DNA of 64,000 nucleotides from Siderastrea siderea (lineage: Eukaryota; Cnidaria; Anthozoa; Scleractinia; Rhizangiidae). Both the position numbers and the translations under genes were made by a program. The notes beneath the pieces were generated by a model. The model ran no database searches. It was given only the letters and a program-made list of their open reading frames with translations, and had not been told where the DNA came from. The DNA is taken from NCBI GenBank assembly GCA_964030785.1, contig OZ034974.1:46940003-47004002 (forward strand). The letters are read 5' to 3'. Positions 35,101 to 47,200 of this stretch are shown piece after piece. The first letter of the stretch is position 1. Each line of letters starts with the position of its first letter.

Positions 35101-38100
35101 GGATATAAGATTTGAACGCACGAAAAACGGGATATTGCAAGCTAAAACGAATCTAGGGCGGCGTAGAAAAGTTGGCCTTGTTTTTTTAGAACGGGGTATC
35201 ACTTTGAAGGCAAATTCCATCTTTTAACGGAGTTCAAATTCAGTGGAGAACGAGTAAGAACGTTCATGAATCCAATGGCGGCAGGAATAGGGAGAACACA
35301 GTTAAAAAAAAAAAACGAGGCGGAAAACACCATACAATTGGAAGACACCTGGTCCAAGATATGGAATGCCAGTATTGCCCCCCTGCCCCTTCAAACCAAA
35401 AAAGTCTATAAAAATGTTCATTTTTAGGCAAAGATGAAATCGGACTTGCTGACACTGTACGAAGGAATCTTAAATGGCTTTTGTCCTTGCCATGGCTATA
35501 ATAAGAAAGTTGGCAAAACCGGCGGGTTTTACCATCTGGTCTGCAGGCATGGGGTAAGCTGTGTAAAAGAGTAAACAACTGTTTACATTATAACGATAAC
35601 ATTTTACCTTTAATGAAATAAACATGAACAAAAGTTCAACAAGTGACCTTTTTGCCTTGGGTTTCTTTCAAATCCAATCCAGTTCACATAAAAATGAATC
35701 AATAATCTGTTCCTAGGCAAAGACCCTGATTTCTCTGGAGGACAACACATGACTTGACAAAGTGGGTCATTGTTTAGGCTCTTTGTTTATTGTTTCATTG
35801 CCCTATTGTGCACCATCTTGTAAGAGCTGTATACAGCCCTTTACATGAATAACTCATAATGTGTTAAGATGTGATGTATCCATCTGAGGGTTTTTTTTAA
35901 TAAGCTAGTACGATACAGACGTGAGTGCTTTGCTAGAAAATTGGCCACTTGTAAAATTAAATACAAAACTACACCCAGGACCCTGGAGACATATTTTCCA
36001 TATACTCAGTAATAAGGATATCAATGATGTCCCATTTGCTAACATGTTTTTGCCTTTCAGTTGTCCAGTGAACTAAATGCTGCCTTGGAAATCTTGGCAA
36101 ATCTTCAAAATCTGTTAAGTAATTTGTTTTTTCTATATAAAAGAATGCTGCATGGCATCTTGATGATGCACAAGAAAAAATATCACTCATTTGTAAAGCA
36201 TTGTGCAAACTCAATAAAAATTTAAATAATAAAATTCATATCTTTGTACTATTGTAATATAATTCTAATCAGCTACCTGTAGTTGCATGTCATTATTCTT
36301 ATTAATCTTAACTAAATTGATTTCATGATTTGTGCTAAAAGTGAACATGAAGTAATAACATGTACTGTACGAGGGTACAAGAAATCAAAAAGTGAATTAA
36401 AAAACAAGCATCTTTAAGGCAATGCCATCATCAGGGTTGTTGTATCAACTACAAATTAAAATCAATGATACTTAGTCAAAACTACAACAGTATTCAATTG
36501 TTTGGATTCAGCAGCCTTGATTTGAGCATTTTAATTAGTAGACATCGTGCCTGAAGTTATTGGACAGTAAGAGTCACTCACACAGTAATAATTATCAAGA
36601 ACAGTTGCCATTGCAATGTAATGAGTCCATCCTATTTTTGAATCTCAGAAAAAAAAACTTGAGCTTTTTTGTGTAAAGTATAACATAGTTATACTGCTAT
36701 TTTTCATCAGTATTTTAATTATGATTATGATTAGCTGGTAACTACTTTCGCATTGTGAGTAATCATATCCGTGATTAGACACATTGGATTGCTGCTAAGC
36801 AGACATCTGATTTTGTAACCTCTCACATGATTACATACCAAATTGGCCTACACTTACTCCTAAATGTATTCCCAGGGGGTACTCTGGATTTCAAGTGTCA
36901 GGGATGATGGAATGGGGGCAAAAATCAAAACCCAAAAAAATCCCTAGGGCTTCCACTGAAAACTCCCCCAAAAATCGCAGGACCAAAAATTAACCCCCAC
37001 AAAATCCCATGCCGAGTGAACCTCACCTTTTTAATCCACAAGTCACAAGCAAAAGAAGTCACTACAGCAAAAGGGAATTGCAGTGACGATAAAGCCGGGC
37101 AATAAACATAATGGATGAGAAATCAATTGAATAATTTGAAGCCTTGTTGGATACACCCCAGGACACTTTGCAGACTATTTTATAAATGGCATTATTAAAA
37201 ACTGGACTAGGTATATTGGATTTCTAGCATTTTGATTGGCTGAACGGAGCTAGGCTATCAGCTCATATACCTGCTGCGACAAATATGGTCAATGAACACT
37301 CAACAACAAAGTGAGCTGAAAGTTTTTTTTCTCGCGAGCAACCCGACGAGAAAAATGGACGAGAAAAATCACTTGGCAGCGAATTTAAATTAAGCAGAAA
37401 TTCCAACATCGTCACCAACAAGCATCACCAACAGCGTCGTCTAACACAAGTCAAAATTGTTTCAAGAAACTGTGCAGAAATAGAAATTTAAGCATTAAGC
37501 GTCGTGTTTACAATTAATTTCTTTCATTGATCGTCACGTCGATCATTGAAATTGAACACGGTAGGTTCTATCAGGAAAGCTTTCCACTTCACAATATCAA
37601 GACAAGACGTAAAGTAAAATACAGTGAAATGGGGCAGGAGCATTTAATAAAAACTATCACACATTCATGGCGAGTCGGTGCGAAAATCATGAAGCAGTCT
37701 AAACGAGTACTAAAAAAATACAGCGGCAAACTACCAAGAAGGAAGGAAGGGCGAAATTTTTTCGCCTTAAACACGCAAAATTGAAACTGGTTTACCTGCA
37801 CTCGTTGCAGCTCTGTGTTCCAACATGTCCAAATGCTCAGATAGAAATCGGATGCCATGTAAACGGAGTTGAATCGCTTTTCCAGTTGTTTGAATGTTGT
37901 TTTTAAGCTTACCATTCCGTCCGCAACCTCTAAACCGAGAACAACTGCATTTTGCACTTTGCATTTAACAAACTATGGTGGTGACTTCTAATGTTCCTCA
38001 CTACAGTAATCTTGCTTCTGAGCTGCATGGAAATTACCTCTTCAAGTTCAAATTTGTTCTGTCTTCAGTTCGATGAAACACGCACATGATGGCTCCGTTG

Positions 38101-39873
38101 TGCGAACAGATTACAAACTTGTTCAGTTTCAACTCCAGCAGCTAATATGGTGAAATTGTACAGCTTCAATCCGCTTTGAACGATGATAACAACAATATTT
38201 CAGGAAAAATCAAACATGTACCATATTTCAGAGCCAATAATTACAAGATTTCTTTCCAATACTTGTGCTACTTTGTTCACTTTCGAGCAGTTTTCATTGA
38301 TTCATTCAGCTTTGCAATGAAACGCTGCAACACTTCGCAAGGTTTTGGCGCCTTTTTCGTTCAGTCATGTGAGCGATTCTTGTTCCGTTTAAATTTCTTT
38401 TCTCATTTTTCCCGTTTCTTTCTTGATTTTTTTTAATAGTGGTTAAGTTTTTAATAAAACAATTATTCTACTCGGGCTTGCTGGATATCAAATGATTATA
38501 ACCAACTCGGCGCTACGCGCCTCGTTGGTTATCTATCATTCGATATCCAGCGCGCCCTCGTAGAATAATTGTTAATTATGAAACAGATGCAATGTAATGC
38601 AACACCGTCATTAAACTACCGCAAAACAAGTTTGGTTGTACTTTATTTGCAAATTTCAAACTCAAAAAAATCCTTTGATTATTCCCAACACTTGAAATCC
38701 AGAGTACCCCTTCCCCCCCCTCCCCAGGCACGTATTGCCATCACGATCTTTATAATGTATATTTTCAATGTCACTTCTTCCACCAGTGCACTGTGGTGTC
38801 CAAGACATTAATACTATCTGAGTCTGTTCGTGATGCAGCAGATCTCTACCTGTCTGTCAAGTACCAACCAATTCTGCTCATAAATGACTCCCCATGTGGT
38901 TTTGTGAGACATTTGGAGTGCAGAGATCCTGAAAAGGCGAACACGCTGTGGGGAGAATTTTCTGGTTGTTTTCAGCGTCCAGAGTATGCAACGACCATTA
39001 AACGGGTAAGGAAATTTTGATCAGTCTTGCTTGCTGTAAGTTGGAATAAAAAAAAACGTGATTTAAAATGTATTAACAATAATATTATTTATCTACCGTA
39101 AGTGGGGGAGAATAGTGATGGAAATCTACTGAAATGTGAAGCTGTGACAGGGGTGGATAAAGAATTTCTGAAGGAGGTGTGCAGGGTGTTCTCACTTTTA
39201 GTTAAAACAACAGCAAATCAGTTTACACATTTTTGTGTCCCTGTGTGTTAGACTATTTGGCTCTAACTATGGTAACCACTAAAAAGTCTTTTCAAAATAA
39301 CCATTGCAACCCACCCCTCCTAAATCTACCCCTACACTGAGGGTAAGAAAATTTTTATTACCCAGTGCTATTAACCACCTCTGAGTAAAAACTTGTTTTA
39401 GTATACCAGACATTGAGTAAATAGCAAATGCACAGCCAGTAAACAGTTGCATATTATCTGGAGTTTAAGTAACCGGGAGCATAAAGCATGATTTATTTTT
39501 CTGTGGTATACATACTAAATAAATATAGAGCAGTAGAATATCCATCATTATAACAAGCACTCTCGGTTTGATTTTATCTCTCATGAAAAATTTCCTAATT
39601 TTTTTTTATTAAAAGGACCACAATTTTCCAGAAATTGTACCAGCGGAGTACAGAACCGGCGAAACAAAAATAAGTGCTGGTCAAGTTGACCCCCCCTACA
39701 TGCATCCATACACAGGAACTACAAGGAGGTTTGTGGTTCAAGACCGCTTCCATGCGTCAAGCAAGCCACGCAAGTCTCCTTTGTGCTTGTTTCATAATAT
39801 TGACCTTTGCCAGCAGCCAAACTGTTTTGCCACGAGCACCGAGAATCCGAAAATGCCAGAAAAAAATCAATAG
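32199..39873 (+). CDS. HMGXB3-like cysteine-rich protein (transposase-derived type), possibly frame-broken
   Basis: Exons: about 32199-32472, 32974-33106, 33277-33453, 33578-33830, 34223-34353, 35428-35553, 38787-39005 and 39616-39873 (stop). All junctions from 32974 onward agree in phase. Motifs in order: CGRC and CTNSNCKAM; VLVSFDILEKWREHFKRGNP; VICGICGI with GDGNEKNCC; FCKDCK; FCPCHGYNKK and CRHGC; VKYQPILLINDSP; VQDRFHASSKP with LCQQPNC. This order matches, from memory, the C-terminal part of HMG-domain-containing protein 3-like proteins, thought to derive from a DNA transposon. The function is unknown. The first junction conflicts: 32472 ends in phase 1 but 32974 needs phase 2. This is either a missed microexon or a one-base loss. 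No start codon or HMG box was found. Confidence 0.6.
34396..34492. repeat. 97-bp hairpin repeat in an intron
   Basis: A 22-bp perfect inverted repeat (outer part GTCCAATTCGGTCTGTAATC) with a partly paired centre lies in the intron after the exon ending at 34353. It is MITE-like; the target duplication is unclear. Confidence 0.8.
34493..35427. other. intron sequence with a repeat-like block
   Basis: Part of the HMGXB3-like gene's intron. The region 34966-35227 is open on both strands over 80-100 codons with no family match. It looks like a dispersed repeat, not a coding exon. Confidence 0.4.
35554..38457. other. large intron of the HMGXB3-like gene
   Basis: This intron (35554-38786) holds no supported gene. 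The 85-codon plus frame at 37527-37784 and the 122-codon minus frame at 37589-37957 overlap and lack domains. A hairpin repeat lies at 38458-38573. Confidence 0.5.
38458..38573. repeat. 116-bp palindromic repeat
   Basis: AACAATTATTCTAC at the left pairs with GTAGAATAATTGTT at the right. Further in, GCTGGATATCAAATGAT and TAACCAAC pair with their inverses. The whole unit forms an imperfect cruciform and is probably a small MITE. Confidence 0.8.
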
Positions 39874-42148
39874 TGGTTAAGGAGCACTTGTGCGCAAAAT
39901 TTTGGCTTGCACTTTCTGTTCAATTTTCTGATGGATTTCTATCAAAACGAGGCCATCGTAAAAGCCCAGAAAAATTCACTTCAATTTCATTTAAAGTGTG
40001 GCCAAAAAATTTCAAGGGACAGGTTCCACAGATTTGCCATTGTCAGCGATGACTAATGATTAGTAGCATGGTTCAGGTGTACAAACGATGTTAGGCATAT
40101 ATGAATTGCAATATCTCTTCCATGTTTACAGCTACAACGTTGTCCCTTCACACAAACAATAACAACATGTTGAACTTAACAGATCTGCCGAAAAACATGG
40201 ATATTTATTGAATTCTAATTTTTTTCATCTAGTCATAGAGGTTCATTTTCTATGCATATAAATGATTTCAAATGGATTTTGAAGTTCTTTTGAATAATTT
40301 CATATTACCGGTAGCATGTTATGCATTTGTACATATGTACTGTGCTACTGATCTAAGGCCACATCCACGTCACAGGCGTTAGATGTTACTTTTATTTTTG
40401 AGCATTATTTGTTCTTGTAGTTTGTGTATGCTCGAGCCCTGTTACCAGTAATATGGATACTGAGCAGTGAGGGGGACCGTAGAAAGTATTCGTATTAATG
40501 GGGTGTCTGTCTTAACTAAGCGGGCTGTTTTTATAGTAAAAAAACTTTTATTCTCACAAAATACTAAAGAAATAAAACAGGATATTAGCATGGTCGTGCT
40601 AAACATCTCTAACTTACACAAAGCCATTATTCTGCAGACTACGTCCTTGGATACACTCAAAATTCTGGCAATGATTTTCTTGTAGTTCTGTACTCTATCT
40701 GTTACATGTATGGTTAATTATTATATGTGATGATACTACAGCACAGTCAAGTTAAGGTTAAGATACTTGTGCAGCATGAATTTAAAGAGGACAATCATCA
40801 ACATATCAGTCTACAACTATTTTGTGCATGAAAATATACCGGTTTTGACTACACATGTAAACAAAAGGTCTTAGGCAACATAAGTGAACTGCTACCTACA
40901 CTGATATTTTGTGAAAGTGTGGGTTTTGTGTGTACAGTTAGAAAGCAGTAGAAGTATTACTGCTGACTAGGTAACGATTCAAGTAGCTTGCTTGTTGTTC
41001 ATAATTAATTTGTTCTTGTATTTTGGCATATAGGTAAATAGTTACACATGTACGGGTTACACTGTATGTCAATTGTAATGTGTCAATTGTAATGCATCTG
41101 TTCTGATTTAGTTAGCTGTGATTGAAATCGAATCTTGGAATGACCAGAACTATATGCCGCCTACAAAAGTATTTCACCTTTTTATCATCTATCAAGGTTT
41201 TGGTAGCTGTTAATTGTTAGAAAGCAAACATACATAAACTAAAGTGTTTATGGGAAATCCAGTCTGACTTTCTTGTTGAAATTTTGTAAAAAAAAAACTG
41301 CCTGATCGCAGGTTAGTATTTAAAAAGTGACATCTGATTGAAACAAACATGTCAAGTTAAAATGTAATCGCATTATCACTTCAGATATAAATCTGATAAC
41401 TTTAATAAAGGAAGCTGAAAGTAATTTTGACTCATTGTTCTGTTCCAAAATGTACGTAAAAGGTAAGCTTACTACAGACTCATAGGGAAGGAAGCGACCT
41501 TTTTTAGATTGTCATGTTGTTGCCATGCCGGGAAAATAAAAAAAAAGCAATAGTAAGAAATAATAAATTGTTGTTATTGTTATCGCTTAATTTTTCCAGA
41601 CAGAGATTATGTACTCTCACTATAGGAGGTTTGACTGAAAATTTTCGTGGAAATGCGGTAAGAATTTCTGACTGCGCGGGATATTTTAGAAAACGAGAAA
41701 TGATTTTACGGGTATTCATCTTTGTTTTATCGCTTGGCATTTCTGAAGAAAGGTAGAATACTCTAATGCCCGACGTCAAAAATTATTTTACTCGACCTCA
41801 GACACTAATATCTAATAATCCCAGAGGTTTGCAGTGATGGATTTTGTAAATTTTTTTTTATATATAAGTTAACATAGTCAGAGCATGTTAAGCCTAACTC
41901 CAAACAAACATCGACTATATAATTTACACAGCTCTAAATATCAGGTACAGACGGCCTAAACTAGTGTGTGCGAAGCCCTAACCAGTGAAACCGAAGTGAA
42001 ATTGAAACATAAGAAAACTTACTTTTCCTATCCACTTCGTTCACTTCTAGAACGAAAAAAAAAAATCCGTATTCTGTTTGGTGGAGCAAAACACCGCCGA
42101 TTCCACTATCCGCCATATTTAGTCTCTAGTCCCCATTGTTTCATCGAG
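39874..42148. other. no gene seen (3' flank of HMGXB3-like gene)
   Basis: Likely 3' untranslated and intergenic sequence. Short open frames (39807-40052, 40442-40685, 41504-41779) show no domain or splice support. AT-rich throughout. Confidence 0.5.
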
Positions 42149-42445
42149 CCAATCAGAGAACACCTTGTAAGAACTGCGTGTTATCTGAGATATGGAAATC
42201 TCGGCAGGCAAATACGCGGCGAGATGTTGCAGCGAGATCGCGGCGAGATACGGAATCTCGGCGGCCAAAACGCGCCGTGATCGCGAGGTGATATCGCGGC
42301 GAGATATGGATATCTCGGCGGGCAGTTTCGCGGCGAGGCCTCGGTGGGAGTCTTGCCGGGATTTGCGGCGAGAGACGAAATTCCTGGCGGTCAAAATCTT
42401 ACTGTTATCCCGTCGAGAAGCGAAATTCTCGGCAGCCAAATTAGG
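42149..42445. mobile_element. CG-rich GAGATC minisatellite element, copy 2
   Basis: It begins CCAATCAGAGAACACCTTGT, matching the far end of copy 1 in opposite orientation. It then consists of GAGATATCGCGGCGAGATA-type units interrupted by GGCGGCCAAAACGCGCCG. The other end is degenerate near 42445. Confidence 0.7.
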
Positions 42446-44040
42446 TTCGATGAGACTGACGATATTTACATTTACGTTAACAATTAATCAAACTACCAGA
42501 CGCTGACAAAACTATGTCCTATATTACAGTTCCAGGAATTGTTAACACGATTGTTTTCAGCCTTGGACGTGTTTTGAAATTAAATTATCCTTTATATGGT
42601 ACTGTTTCCACGTGACAATAACGAGGAGACAAAGAATAGTTCACGTGCACGTGTTTTTTACTTCAGCTGATCGATCACCATTAGTTGTCATTCCCCACGC
42701 TGGTGGAAGGAGGCAAGTGCCCACCTTATTAGCTGTGAAATCCGTAGCATCGATCTGCAGGAGAATAAACCAACGAACAGGAAGAGTTTGATGGTGTTTT
42801 GAGCATTTTTGTGTTTGTTCGCACTGCATTTTATACGCTCACCTGTAAACGATATGTGTTCTCGGTTCAGGGAGAGCGATTTATTTGTAGTCAAGACAAA
42901 GTATTGAATAATGGCCGTGCAGAAACTCAGGTTTGTTCATCTAAGCAAGGAACTGACAAACTAAATCGCCAAATATTAGCAAATGTGGTGAATCTATTGA
43001 AAACATCTGTCTGCGCCGCTTGCGCTTCAAACTCGTTTGTGAATGTAAACACTGAAATATGAATGATCATGCAGCTATGAACAGGGATGACCATTTTCCG
43101 TTTTGGTATAAACCTAACAATCCAATAAATCAATCTAGTTAATAATCCTATTATTTTCCCTTATCTTGGTACTTTATTTTGGATATTTCAATTGAAAACA
43201 AAAGGCCTTCTAAATGACAACAACATCTAATTAGACTGGATAAAGTGTTTTTGTGGCGTCTCCTTGTCTTGCACTGAGAAATTGGCTGCTCGCCAAATTG
43301 TGGTCACGCAAATCTTGAGATTATTTTGTCATGTACTGCGAAGCCCGTGAAATATTCGATCGCAAAATTTGAGTTGTTACTGTTTTGCATCTAAAACTAG
43401 TTAAGAAGGAACCATTTTCAGTATAAGATTCTGCAACTTGCCGCAAATTCTTAAATTTGTCAGACTTGTCACCTGACTGTTTACGCAAATCTGGGGAAGA
43501 CGGCGAAAATTTTATTTCTGAACTCATGCAAAAAGAATGCCGAAGTTTTGGCTCATATCAAATTTGTTACCGGTAAGTTAGGTTATTTATACCTCATCCC
43601 CACACATTTTTACAGGAAAGTCAAGCGAACATTTTTTAAGCTTAATTAATATTCTCACGAAGGAGCATGTTTCTGTGAAAGACCCGCAGTTTACTTGAGT
43701 GAAATCAACATCACCAATTAAAATAAAGGTCAACAGTCAGCCGACGAGATAAAAGGGGAAAAATCAAGGCAAGTTCATTCCCAGTACACTTTAGGTCCTT
43801 TAGTGTGCGTGGCTTGTTTAGTTGTGCAACAGTTTCTTGTATATCTTCCAAAACGCTCTAGCTCTTGCTTTAAACTTGAAAGAACCATGTTGTTTTCCGT
43901 AGTAAAAAATAACATGTTTAACATTTCAATTTTCCCCTGTACATTCAACAAAAAGAAGCCATTTCCCACTTCTGTAAGTTTTGTGGAAAAGTTCTCGATT
44001 TTTTTGGGCTTACGCGAGAACCGCTCGCCGATGGTGTGAT
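42446..44040. other. no gene seen
   Basis: AT-rich interval. Open frames near 42641-43133 and 43321-44039 overlap on both strands and have no recognised domain. Confidence 0.5.
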
Positions 44041-44110
44041 TGAATCAACCAATCACATTGCCCCATTAACACAACGGCGGGAGTCAAGGCGGGATTTTTT
44101 GGCGCGACTT
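44041..44110 (+). promoter_or_regulatory. putative promoter: CCAAT and E2F-like sites
   Basis: CCAATCA occurs at 44049-44055. GGCGGGAG and AAGGCGGGAT lie near 44075-44095, and TTTTGGCGCG at 44097-44106 matches the E2F consensus TTTSSCGC. The group lies 140-200 bp before the start codon proposed at 44252. CCAAT plus E2F sites are common in cell-cycle-regulated promoters; that use here is inference. Confidence 0.5.
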
Positions 44111-44251
44111 TACGGTATCAGGTAAGCTCATGGCCGTCAAGCAGCGAAAAAAGTCAAATTCAGAACGACAACAAATTAGTCACAGGTATCTGTCTTTAAA
44201 ACCCTTGCCTAACTCTTCCGTAGTGGTTTATAAGGAAAGTTCAACAAAGAG

Positions 44252-47200
44252 ATGACGGACATGACAAACGAAGTCCTCTGCAAACATCATTGGTAAGTGA
44301 CAACAAATAGACGTCAGTGGTCTGATGAAATCAAATGACTTCACATGTAAAACAGCGTTTCTGATCGTTGTTATTTTGCTCGTTGCTGCTCGTTGCTGCT
44401 CGTTGTTATTTTGATCTCAAAAGCCGGTAAATTAATTTGTGAGCTGATTTATTTCAGATTCTTGCCGACCCTCGAAATAGATCGCTGGTCGCGCTTGTTT
44501 GAAACTATGGGTACAGGGTCAGGAGATTTGCACAAATACAATGGCAATTGCAGCAGTAAAACCTGAGAGAAATCTTACCGATATCGAGATTCTATGAGAT
44601 AAATCTCGCAAAGATCGAGACAGTCTCTGCGTTGCAACAGTAAAAATCTCGACATGAAATCGCCAAGATCGCGGCTATCCGCGCCGAGATTGTGACTATC
44701 TCGCCGCGAATTAGTTTGTCGCGGCGAGATCGTGTTGCAATCTCACTTCTCGCTGGATATCTCGGCGCGATATTTTGAAATCGCGCCGAGATCGCGGTTA
44801 TCTCGCCACGAACGGGTTTGGTGCGGCGAGATCGCGTAACGATCTCGCCGCGGGGTATATATCTCGACGCGATATTTCGCAATCTCGCCGAGATGGTGGT
44901 TATCTCGCCGAGATCTCGCCGATCTTGGCGCGATCTCGGCGCGATCTCGGCGAGATTGCCGCGATCTCACCGCGGGCTACTTTTCTCGGCGCGATATTTT
45001 GAAATCTCGCCGAGATCTCGCCGAGATCTCGCCGAGATCTCGGTCAAATTTTTACAAGGGAGATTTACCGGTAATAAAGTTAGCCGGAGTGGGAAAAATG
45101 GAAACCTGCTCATGTTAATGTGCAAAGACACTGGGTGTTGGACCTTGTATGCAACCTCACAAGAGGTTTTTGAAAGCTGGACTTGCACTGTGGAGTTTTT
45201 AGAAAAAATAAATGTTAATAAATAAATTAACAAGTTAGGTAAACAGTCTTGCTGAGAAGTTTTTTCAACCCAAGTAACCAATTAACTTTTTCAACTAACC
45301 AACACTTACTTGAGAATATCAGTAGTCAATATTAAGAAACAAATCATGCACGCTTAAAACACTTAATTTTTTTTCTTGTTTTCATGTAGTTATCTCAGGG
45401 AGGCGTACAATACCGAGAAATTGATGTTTGACCCTGATCCACTCACCTGGATTACCAGTAAAGAAAATGATGAAGGAATAGAAGGTAGAGTATTAGGAGA
45501 ATCATTCACTGACCTGGAAGACTATTCAAAGGTGTAATACAGTAAGAAGTTAATAATTTGTAGTGTTTTGCCATTTGATTTTTTTAGTACACACATGACT
45601 TAAACAAGTGAAATGATGACATTTTTTGTATGTCAATTTATCTTTGGACAAAAATAGGAGTTCAGTCATCCATTTTGCAAGGACATAAGTTTAACAGATT
45701 GAGTCAACTCATAGTCGGTGACCTACCCTTTTTTGTATTTGTTGGAAAGCTCCCTAAATTCTTCAAATTCTCTGACAGTATGGCAAAACGTTATTCAGTA
45801 GAACTTAAGTTATATTAAAAAAGTCATTTTTTTAATTACAAAAAATTCACTGAATTATAACTTTCCTTCAAATGCTTCTATTTGAATTGGCACACTTAAT
45901 GTTACATGCATGGAAAAAATTAGGATGGGTCACCGAGGAAAATTTCGAGATAAAAACAAATGCGCAATTTTCCGCGGCATTTTAACTTCCAGTAGTTTGC
46001 ACACGTGACTAATGTAATAGAAATTTAGATTCACTCAGCTCACGCGTGCATTCTAGCTATGTCGTGTGTAGGTTACGCGCGCGCAGCTAAAAGCCCTTTC
46101 GAGCATCATTTTCTGCAATGTCTCAGAAACAAGCCAATTGACAAATTACTTCACCAAGAATTTTAATTTTTTTTAGCTTCTTGCCTATGTTTGATAAAGA
46201 TAGAAACAGCTGTGTTTGAATTGGATGTAGCATTCGAATTTTAAATAGGCTTGCCTCACATATTTTTTTAAATGGCAGCCATTGTAATTTCTAATTAATT
46301 ATTATCATTATTATTACATAGGAAAGAAAAGCAAAAGGAATTGGCCCTGAAAAGGGACTAGGAGTTGCAGACCAGGAGTTTTATTAAATACATGTGCATA
46401 ACAAGAAAGCCTATTGGGCATTTTAACCGGCCATTCTGACCCTCCCCACCCTAGGTTTCACAAAAGTTAGCGCGATCCCCTTTTTTTACGAACCGGCGTG
46501 ACGAAAAGTGTGATTGTGTGACACAATATTTTGACTATAGCGGTACTGGATGACGTAATGTTTAAACTCTGATGACTCAGCTTATCTTTCTTATCGCTTT
46601 TATTTGTGCTGAAAAACGCAAATTCACTCAAACGTTGAATGTCGATATAAATTCGTCCACAACTGAGAATGCTCACACAGGGACGACGAAGTATTTACTG
46701 TCATGCCTAGACCGTAAATACAAACAGTGAACATAGCAGTAGAATCAAAATATAACGCTTGATAAACACAAGCTCGAGCAGATCGTCAGAGTATGGGGCA
46801 CGTCAAGGCATATCTCATGACGTGATGTTTAAATCCGGTTTGCTAACCCGGGAATCCCCTTGCAAAAGTAAACAAGCGAGCGGGGACGAAAGTCGCCCAC
46901 GTCTTTGAAAGCTAACGCGCCTGTCGAGCCGCAATCGATTTCGCACTCACTCGCCTGTTTGTCTTTTCCTTCACTATCTCTGAACGGAAAGAGAGACTGC
47001 TCGTAGCCTTTAGCGAACACCACACGCAAACCACACAAATCCGTCGATAATATTCAGATATTTTCGTTCTTTCAATCCAAAAAGACTCGTAACACCTGCC
47101 TTATTAATTAATCTCCTTATTAATGGCGATTTTTTCGTATCAACTTTTCACCTCAAATAAACACTCATCTCTCTGCGTTCACAAGAACTATCATGTACTG

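Noticed and set aside
34966..35227. Two overlapping long frames on opposite strands as a gene
   Set aside because: Neither has a domain or consistent splice borders; it looks like a dispersed repeat in an intron.
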